The position numbers were made by a program, and so were the translations under genes. 64,000 bases of DNA, from NCBI RefSeq assembly GCF_004795105.1, contig NZ_SSBL01000004.1, positions 124,001 through 188,000 of the forward strand, read 5' to 3'. This stretch comes from Streptomyces sp. A0642. GTDB lineage: Bacteria > Actinomycetota > Actinomycetes > Streptomycetales > Streptomycetaceae. How positions within the stretch are numbered: position 1 is the first letter of the stretch; each line of letters starts with the position of its first letter. The notes under the pieces were generated by a model, which saw only the letters and a list, made by a program, of their open reading frames with translations, searched no databases and was not told where the DNA came from. This document shows, in pieces, positions 58,479 to 64,000 of the stretch.

Positions 58479-60206
58479 ATGCCTGTGAACGATCCCCCCT
58501 CGGTGGGAGGCGTGCGTTCCCGTCTGGAACTGCAGGCGATCAAACAGCTGTTGGAGCGGCAGCGGTGCCGGATCAGGACCTATGCCGAGCTCTCCGGGGC
58601 CGGCTCCGCCACCCCCGCACGCTCGGCCCCGCCGCCCGCGGCGTCCTCCCTCCCGCCCTCCGGGCAGGAGGTGCTCGACGCGCTCCCGGTGGCGGCCCTG
58701 CTGCTGACCCCCGTCTTCGGCGAGGACGGCGCGCTCCAGGACGCCCTCTGCCCGGCGCAGAACGCCATGGCCAGGGCCTACGGCGCCATCCGGTTCACCC
58801 CGGGGTCGGTGCCCCCGCGGGGCGATACGTTCTCGCTGTTCGAACGCTTCCCCGACCTTGCCCGAACGGCGATCCCCCGGCTGCTGACCGACGCGTACCG
58901 CCAGGGCGCGCGGCAGGGGCCCGAAATGGTGGAGTGGCTCGCGAGCACGCATTCGGGGCCCGTCCGGGTCAACGACGAGGCCCGTGTCGCTCCCTGCGGG
59001 GATCACCTCCTGCTCACCTGGGAACGGAGCAACCGGCTCCGTATGGCTGACGCCGCCCAGCGGCTGGTGCGCACGTGCTGGGTGGAGTGGAACCTCGGAG
59101 ACGACGGCTTCGAGGCCTCCCGCGGATGCCGTCAGGTGCTCGGCCTGGGCGCCGACACCCCGGTGCCCCGCCTGTTCGATCTGGCCACGGCCGCCCTGCC
59201 GGAGAGCCTGCCCGCTCTCTACCAGACGCTGTACGACGTCATCCTGCGCAAGCGCACCTCCGAATGCGAGCTGCGCCTGCGCAACACCGGCGAGCGCGTG
59301 CTGCGCATGGTCGCCGAGCCCGTGCGCATCGCTCCCGGCAGCCTGGTGTGGGCCGTGCGGGCCGTCCTCACCGACGTCACCACCGACCGGCGGCGGCGCG
59401 AGGCGGCACGGCGCGCCGTGCACGAGGCGCACCGCGAGCACGAGCGCGCCGAAGCCGTCGCGGAGATCGCCGGCATCCTGCGCGAGGCGGTGCTGCCCCA
59501 CTTCCAGGACGAGCTGGCCCCGTACGGCCTCGACGCGGCGGCCGTCTACCGCCCCGACGCCCGCGAGGCCGGAGTCGGCGGGGACTGGTACAAGGCCCGC
59601 AAGCTGCCCGACGGCCGCCTCCTGATCGCGCTCGGCGATGCCCGCGGCCACGGCCTGGAAGCGACCACCCTGATGGCCAAGCTGAGGTACGCGCTCGCAG
59701 GTCTGGCCTACACCGAGAGGCCCGTCGAGCAGCTGACGCAGTGGCTCAACGAGGTGGCCTGCGCCGATGGCAGCGAGTCCACCGCCACCGCGATCATCGC
59801 CCGCTACCACCCCGAGCGCGCGCTGCTCCGCTGGACCTGCGCCGGGCATCCACGCCCCGTCCTGGTACGCGACGGCCGCGCCACCCAGCTGCCCGATCCC
59901 CACGACGGTCCCGGGCTCTCGCTGGGCGTCCTGCCCGGCACGGTCTACAGCGCCAGCGTCATGCCGCTGGAGGTCGGCGACCTGGTCCTGATGTTCTCGG
60001 ACGGCCTGACCGAACGCCGTCCGGCCGACCCGGACGAGGACACACAGCGCTTCCTGAAGGCGGCGGAGCACTGCTTCCGGGAAGCCCGCCCGGGCGCCGG
60101 CCACGCCGGGCTCCAGGACTACGTCGAACGGCTCGTGGCCCACCTGGACGGTCCGCACCGCACCGATGACGCGACACTTCTCGGTCTCCGCCGGACCGGC
60201 ACCTGA
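58479..60206 (+). CDS. PP2C/SpoIIE-family phosphatase with PAS-like region
   Basis: 575 aa, cytoplasmic. An N-terminal helix (RLELQAIKQLLERQRCRIRTY) and a PAS-like region with WVEWNLGDDGFEASRGCRQVLG precede a coiled-coil linker. The C-terminal phosphatase has GGDWYKARKLPDGRLLIALG, DARGHGLEATTLMAKLRYAL, CAGHPRPVLV and LMFSDGLTERR, and ends with RTDDATLLGLR. It likely acts on an anti-sigma antagonist. AAGGA 5 nt before ATG 58479. It is the second such phosphatase in the window, with a different sensor layout. Confidence 0.88.
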   Translation: MPVNDPPSVGGVRSRLELQAIKQLLERQRCRIRTYAELSGAGSATPARSAPPPAASSLPPSGQEVLDALPVAALLLTPVFGEDGALQDALCPAQNAMARAYGAIRFTPGSVPPRGDTFSLFERFPDLARTAIPRLLTDAYRQGARQGPEMVEWLASTHSGPVRVNDEARVAPCGDHLLLTWERSNRLRMADAAQRLVRTCWVEWNLGDDGFEASRGCRQVLGLGADTPVPRLFDLATAALPESLPALYQTLYDVILRKRTSECELRLRNTGERVLRMVAEPVRIAPGSLVWAVRAVLTDVTTDRRRREAARRAVHEAHREHERAEAVAEIAGILREAVLPHFQDELAPYGLDAAAVYRPDAREAGVGGDWYKARKLPDGRLLIALGDARGHGLEATTLMAKLRYALAGLAYTERPVEQLTQWLNEVACADGSESTATAIIARYHPERALLRWTCAGHPRPVLVRDGRATQLPDPHDGPGLSLGVLPGTVYSASVMPLEVGDLVLMFSDGLTERRPADPDEDTQRFLKAAEHCFREARPGAGHAGLQDYVERLVAHLDGPHRTDDATLLGLRRTGT

Positions 60207-60302
60207 CGCGGGCCGGCGTACGCGGGGGGACAACCGATGGCCCTGCGACGCGCTCCCGGGGAGCGGATGCGTGCGTACGCCCCCTCCGGGCACAGTGGAA
60301 GC

Positions 60303-60677
60303 ATGACGACGACGTTCGCCGCCACCGTTCTCGGCACACCCGACCCGCCCGCCCTGGCCGACTTCTACCGCGCCCTGCTGGGATGGCAGGAGGTCGAGCG
60401 GGAGCCCGGCTGGGTCCGGCTGAGGGCTCCCGGACAGGAGCGCCCCGGCCTCAGCTTCCAGAGGGAAACCGACCACACGCCGCCGGTCTGGCCCCCACGC
60501 CCGCACACTCAGCAGATGCAGGCGCACCTGGACATCCAGGTCGACGACCTGGAGACGGAGACCGAGCGGGCTCGCGCCCTGGGCGCCACCGTGGAGGAAC
60601 ACCAGCCCCAGGAGCGCGTGCGCGTCATGCGCGACCCGCACGGCCACCTTTTCTGTCTGTTCCTCCCCGGGGCCTGA
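60303..60677 (+). CDS. VOC/glyoxalase-like domain protein
   Basis: 124 aa, FAATVLGTPDPPALADFYRALLGW at the start, then MQAHLDIQVDDLETETERARALGA and RVMRDPHGHLFCLFLPG, with His/Glu-type ligand positions partly replaced (GHLFC). Fourth VOC protein in the window. The TGGAAG before ATG 60303 supports the start. Confidence 0.85.
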   Translation: MTTTFAATVLGTPDPPALADFYRALLGWQEVEREPGWVRLRAPGQERPGLSFQRETDHTPPVWPPRPHTQQMQAHLDIQVDDLETETERARALGATVEEHQPQERVRVMRDPHGHLFCLFLPGA

Positions 60678-61233
60678 AAGAGGCGGTCCGCACGCACCTT
60701 CTCCACATATCCGGAGACAAAGCGACGGAGTGAACACACGCCCCCGTGAAACACTCCATAAATGCGCCGTCCATGCGCAGATGACGCACAGGAGCGAGCG
60801 AGTCCGGCACATTTTCACACCGTCGCCATAGGGAACTCCCGCGCACTCCCCCGGCGGCACACCTCGTGCTGCTTCCCGGAATTGTGCGGGCAGGCGGGTC
60901 ACGGAATCCTGCACACGGCATACGCACACCGACCACCGTTCCGGCCGCAGGAGACCAGGTCGGAGCGGGCGCAGGGGATGAATGGGACGCCCACGCCCCA
61001 CGTGAGGCGTGAAGTTGCGAGGGCGCCGAATTCATCCGGTGAAGCTCATGAAGAATCTGCCCCCATGCGATGGACACCTCTGCACGTGATTCGATTTCCG
61101 CGCCGCCATAACCACGGATCCACCGCAGTTCGATTGGCTGTGCGAGGCGCGGGCGTGCTTTGATCCTGGCCCATACGGGAACCGCACGACGGGTTCCCGT
61201 GGATAGGCAATTTCCATACGAAGGGCGCTCATC
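60678..61233 (+). promoter_or_regulatory. Long upstream region and leader of the peptide-export operon
   Basis: No gene is supported; several stretches are less GC-rich than coding DNA. Near its end a 9-bp stem (61175-61183 with 61192-61200, 8-nt loop) lies 34 bp before the peptide start, suggesting leader-level control. I could not assign a promoter confidently. Confidence 0.55.
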
Positions 61234-61461
61234 ATGAACTACACCCCCCAGGTCGAGACCGCCGAGCTCTCCGACAGCGACCTCGACAACGTCTCGGGCG
61301 GCCTCGTCGGCGGTCTCGTCGGCAACGTCACGGGCACCGTTGAGGGCATCGTCCCGGTCGCCGGCGTCGTCGGCTCGGTCACCGGTCTCGTCGAGGGCAC
61401 CACCGGCGTGAACACGGGCGCGGTCACCGGCCTGGCCGCCGGCCTCACCGCCGGTCTCTGA
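61234..61461 (+). CDS. Glycine-zipper bacteriocin-like precursor with double-Gly leader
   Basis: 75 aa. The acidic leader ETAELSDSDLDNVSGG has the LSDxxLxxVSGG pattern cut by C39 peptidases. The core of about 50 residues (LVGGLVGNVTGTVEG onward) contains only small and aliphatic residues plus Thr/Asn/Glu and no Cys, Lys, Arg or aromatic residue. It holds an internal duplication, VGNVTGTVEGIVPVAG then VGSVTGLVEGTTGVNTG, and many GxxxG spacings. It is followed by an HlyD-type protein and a C39 ABC exporter, so export with leader removal is expected. GAAGGG precedes the ATG. No modification enzyme is visible in the window. Confidence 0.88.
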   Translation: MNYTPQVETAELSDSDLDNVSGGLVGGLVGNVTGTVEGIVPVAGVVGSVTGLVEGTTGVNTGAVTGLAAGLTAGL

Positions 61462-61477
61462 GACACGGCAGTACCCC

Positions 61478-61515
61478 GCCGAGCCCCGGAACCGCCTGCG
61501 GTTCCGGGGCTCGGC
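61478..61515 (+). terminator. Stem-loop between peptide gene and export genes
   Basis: A perfect 16-bp stem (61478-61493 with 61500-61515), 6-nt loop, 17 bp after the peptide stop. It probably acts as a partial terminator or 3' stabiliser, giving more peptide than exporter. Confidence 0.85.
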
Positions 61516-61539
61516 GCCGACAGGTGAGGGAAGAGTTCC

Positions 61540-62346
61540 GTGCAGTTCCGCCAACAGGCCCTTTCCAAACTGCAGTCGCCCGAACAGCTCGATCTCCCGG
61601 TGCGCTTCGCCCGCCCGCAGGGCCTGCTCGTCCTCTGCGTCACCGTCGCCGTGATGGCCGCCGCCTGCTTCTGGGCCGTGACGGGCTCCGTCGCCAGTAC
61701 CCTCGACGCCCCCGGCATCCTCACGCACGCGCGCGGCAGTTACCTCCTGCAGAGCCCGGTCGCCGGCCAGATCACCGAGGTGCTCGCCGAGGAGGGCGAG
61801 ACGCTGCCCCGGAACCACCCGCTGCTCAAGGTCCGTACGCCGCAGGGTGAACGCGTCGTCCGCACGATCGACGCGGGCCGGCTCACCTCGGTGACGGCCA
61901 CGGTCGGCGCCGTGGTCGCCACCGGCGCGGACGTGGCGAGCGTCGAGCGGATCGACGGAACCGGCGACCCGCTGGTCGCCCTCCTCTACGTGTCCGGCAG
62001 CAGCGCCGCGTCGGTTCCGGTGGGCGCCTCCGTCGACCTCACCGTCCAGTCGGTGCCCGCCCAGCAGTACGGGGTGCTGCGCGGCAGGGTGGCCGCGGTG
62101 GGCAGGACGGCGCAGACCGAACAGCAGATCACCCGCTTCCTCGGCGACGCGCAGCTCGGCGAGCAGTTCTCCCGCCACGGCAGGCCGTTGGCCGTCCTGG
62201 TGAGGATCGAGCACTCGGCCTCCACGAAGTCCGGCTACCGGTGGTCCTCGGCCGACGGCCCCCCGTACGCGATCGGCTCCATGACCCTGGCCACCGGCTC
62301 CGTCCGTCTCGCCGACCAGCGCCCGATCGATTGGCTGCTCCCGTGA
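61540..62346 (+). CDS. HlyD-like secretion protein of the NHLM/NHLP bacteriocin-export type
   Basis: 268 aa. A short cytoplasmic N-terminus, one membrane span (LLVLCVTVAVMAAACFWAV), then lipoyl-like beta halves around SPVAGQITEVLAEEGETLPRNHPLLKVRTP and a C-terminal beta domain. The size and the LQSPVAGQITEV element fit the NHLM-type secretion protein rather than full-length HlyD. It links to the exporter through a GTGA overlap. Confidence 0.88.
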   Translation: MQFRQQALSKLQSPEQLDLPVRFARPQGLLVLCVTVAVMAAACFWAVTGSVASTLDAPGILTHARGSYLLQSPVAGQITEVLAEEGETLPRNHPLLKVRTPQGERVVRTIDAGRLTSVTATVGAVVATGADVASVERIDGTGDPLVALLYVSGSSAASVPVGASVDLTVQSVPAQQYGVLRGRVAAVGRTAQTEQQITRFLGDAQLGEQFSRHGRPLAVLVRIEHSASTKSGYRWSSADGPPYAIGSMTLATGSVRLADQRPIDWLLP

Positions 62347-64000
62347 CCGCACCGCACCCGTCCCCCACCGCCCGGCAACTGCCGCCGCCCGGGCACGGCA
62401 GGCACCGCCCGGAGGCGGCCCGGGGCAGGAGACGGCGGTCGCGTCCGGCGCCGAAGCCCGGGCGGACCAGGACCGTGCACACGCCCACCGTGCTCCAGAT
62501 GGAGGCCCTGGAGTGCGGTGCCGCCTCGCTGGCGATGGTGCTCGGACACTACGGCCGGCATGTGCCGCTGGAGGAGCTGCGGATCGCCTGCGGCGTCTCG
62601 CGAGACGGCTCGCGGGCCAGCAACGTGCTCAAGGCCGCCCGGAGTTACGGCCTTCGCGCCAAGGGCATGCAGATGGAGCCCGGGGCCCTCGCGGAGGTCC
62701 GGGCGCCCGCGATCCTGTTCTGGGAGTTCAACCACTACGTGGTGTACGAGGGCCCCGCACGCCGGCTGGGCCGCCGGGGCGTGCGGATCAACGACCCGGA
62801 CAAGGGACGCCGGTTCGTGCCCGCCGAGGATTTCGACACCAGCTTCACCGGGGTCGTCCTCGTCCTCGAACCCGGCGAGGACTTCGAGCGCGGCGGGCGG
62901 AAACCCGGTGTGATGGCCGCGCTCCCCGCCCGGCTCCGCGGCACGACGGGCACGATGCTGGTCGCCCTGCTGGCCAGCCTGCTGCTGGTGGCGGCCGGGG
63001 CGACGCTCCCGGCCCTGAGCCGTACCTATATCGACTTGTTCATGATGGGCGAGCAGTCCTCGCTGCTGGGCGTGCTGTTCACCGCGATGGGCGGCATGGT
63101 CGCCCTCACCGCCGTGCTGACCTGGCTTCAGCAGGCGAACCTGCTGCGTGGGCGCGTGATCGCGTCCACGCTCGGCAGTGCGCGCTTCTTCCGGCATCTG
63201 CTCCGGCTGCCCGTCACCTTCTTCTCGCAGCGCAGCCCCGCCGATCTCGTCCAGCGCCTCCAGTCGAACGACGCCGTCGCCGAGACCCTCGCCCGGGATC
63301 TCACCGCGGCGGGCGTGGACGGCATCGTCGTCCTCCTCTACGCACTCCTGCTGTGGACCTACGATCCGCAGCTGACCGTGATCGGGGTGGGGATCGCGCT
63401 GCTCAACGTGGTCGCGATGCGCATCGTCGTACGGATGCGGGCCGTGGGCACGCAGAAGCTGCGGGCGGACAGCGCCCGGCTCACCAACACCTCGTACACC
63501 GGGCTCCAGTTGATCGAGACGATGAAGGCGACGGGAGGCGAGAACGGGTACTTCCGCAGGTGGGCCGGGCAGCACGCGACCACGCTGGAGGAACAGCAGC
63601 GCCTCGGGGTGCCGAGCGCCTGGCTGGGCATCGTCGCTCCCGCTCTCGCGACGCTCAACAGCGCGCTCATCCTGTGGATCGGCGGGCTGCGGGCCGTCGA
63701 GGGGCATCTCTCGATCGGCCTGCTCGTCGCCTTCCAGGCGCTGGTGACCCGCTTCACCGCGCCGGTCACCCGGCTCAACGGGGTGGCGGGCCGGGTCCAG
63801 GACTTCGCGGCCGACGTGGCCCGGCTCAAGGACGTCGAGAACTTCCCGGTCGACCCGCTGTACTCGCGCCGCGAGCCAGCCGCGAGCACCCGCCGCCTCA
63901 AGGGCCATGTGACGCTGGAGGACATCACCTTCGGCTACAGCCCGCTCGACAAGCCCCTGCTCACCAGCTTCTCGCTGTCGGTGGGGCCCGGGCAGCAGGT
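62343..64000 (+). CDS. C39-peptidase ABC exporter (PCAT), 3'-truncated by window end
   Basis: Open to the window edge (~552 codons). After a basic Pro/Arg-rich start, a C39 peptidase has Cys in MEALECGAASLAMVLGHYG, His in EFNHYVVYEG and Asp in RINDPDKGRRF, so cleavage should be active. The transmembrane domain has LVALLASLLLVAAGATLPAL, FFSQRSPADLVQRLQSNDAVAE and ALILWIGGLRAVEGHLSIG. The last bases begin the ATPase (ITFGYSPLDKPLLTSFSLSV); Walker A lies just outside. It should cleave the double-Gly leader and export the core. GTG start overlaps the secretion-protein stop. Confidence 0.93.
   Translation, partial: MTAPHPSPTARQLPPPGHGRHRPEAARGRRRRSRPAPKPGRTRTVHTPTVLQMEALECGAASLAMVLGHYGRHVPLEELRIACGVSRDGSRASNVLKAARSYGLRAKGMQMEPGALAEVRAPAILFWEFNHYVVYEGPARRLGRRGVRINDPDKGRRFVPAEDFDTSFTGVVLVLEPGEDFERGGRKPGVMAALPARLRGTTGTMLVALLASLLLVAAGATLPALSRTYIDLFMMGEQSSLLGVLFTAMGGMVALTAVLTWLQQANLLRGRVIASTLGSARFFRHLLRLPVTFFSQRSPADLVQRLQSNDAVAETLARDLTAAGVDGIVVLLYALLLWTYDPQLTVIGVGIALLNVVAMRIVVRMRAVGTQKLRADSARLTNTSYTGLQLIETMKATGGENGYFRRWAGQHATTLEEQQRLGVPSAWLGIVAPALATLNSALILWIGGLRAVEGHLSIGLLVAFQALVTRFTAPVTRLNGVAGRVQDFAADVARLKDVENFPVDPLYSRREPAASTRRLKGHVTLEDITFGYSPLDKPLLTSFSLSVGPGQQ

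Noticed and set aside
56318..59050. 910-codon plus-strand frame
   Set aside because: Crosses the HxlR gene antisense and the NmrA-like gene in another frame; no domain and extreme Arg/Pro content.
58308..61001. 897-codon minus-strand frame
   Set aside because: Antisense to the second phosphatase, which has all SpoIIE motifs.
61234..61461. Lanthipeptide or sactipeptide precursor
   Set aside because: The core has no Cys, so thioether cross-links are impossible, and no LanM or radical SAM gene is visible in the window.

Overview
The window is high-GC DNA with strong G/C bias at third codon positions, many GTG starts and many 4-bp GTGA/ATGA stop-start overlaps. With modular polyketide synthases, DmdR/IdeR-type iron boxes, a CebR box, a ydaO-type c-di-AMP riboswitch and PP2C/SpoIIE phosphatases, this points to a Streptomyces chromosome or a very close relative. 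I saw no tRNA, rRNA, CRISPR array, transposase gene or replication origin.

Layout. (1) 1-11005: the 3' end of a type I modular polyketide cluster. A fully reducing, methylmalonyl-specific module (KS-AT-DH-ER-KR-ACP) is followed by a separate KS-AT-ACP protein with no KR or thioesterase. A convergent cytochrome P450 lies across a perfect terminator. (2) 11137-20414: a multi-sensor PP2C phosphatase, two small stress-type proteins around a 50-bp perfect palindrome, a Tat-exported cholesterol oxidase with a KstR-like site, a CMD protein translationally coupled to a DapB-like oxidoreductase, an FG-GAP protein, and a LysM-transglycosylase under a c-di-AMP riboswitch. (3) 20892-36435: an enterobactin-type catecholate siderophore locus. 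It has a FecCD/FecE importer and a divergent binding protein followed by entA, entC, entE, a split entB (isochorismatase plus stand-alone carrier protein) and a serine-activating EntF. A Fes-like esterase and an iron-box-preceded secreted beta-propeller follow. (4) 36531-49513: SGNH hydrolase/PadR pair, VOC proteins, a HelD-like RNA polymerase helicase with an elaborate promoter and leader, a nitrobindin-like protein, divergent katG/furA, and two tandem DUF4139 proteins. (5) 49552-60677: kinase-PQQ repeat protein, DUF2207/LemA pair, a CebR-box CBM2/Cip1-like secreted protein, an HxlR/NmrA-like pair and another PP2C phosphatase. (6) 61234-64000: a cysteine-free, glycine-zipper peptide with a double-Gly leader, an HlyD-type secretion protein and a C39-peptidase ABC exporter that runs off the window.

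How the parts work together. EntC, EntB and EntA make 2,3-dihydroxybenzoate; EntE loads it on the separate carrier protein; EntF adds serine and should trimerise and cyclise. The ABC system re-imports the ferric complex and the esterase opens it. Iron boxes at the divergent importer promoter and between the esterase and propeller genes tie these to iron starvation. The least described parts are the terminal peptide-export operon, the HelD leader, the repeat-bearing permease tail, the iron-box propeller and the composition-shifted AT domain.
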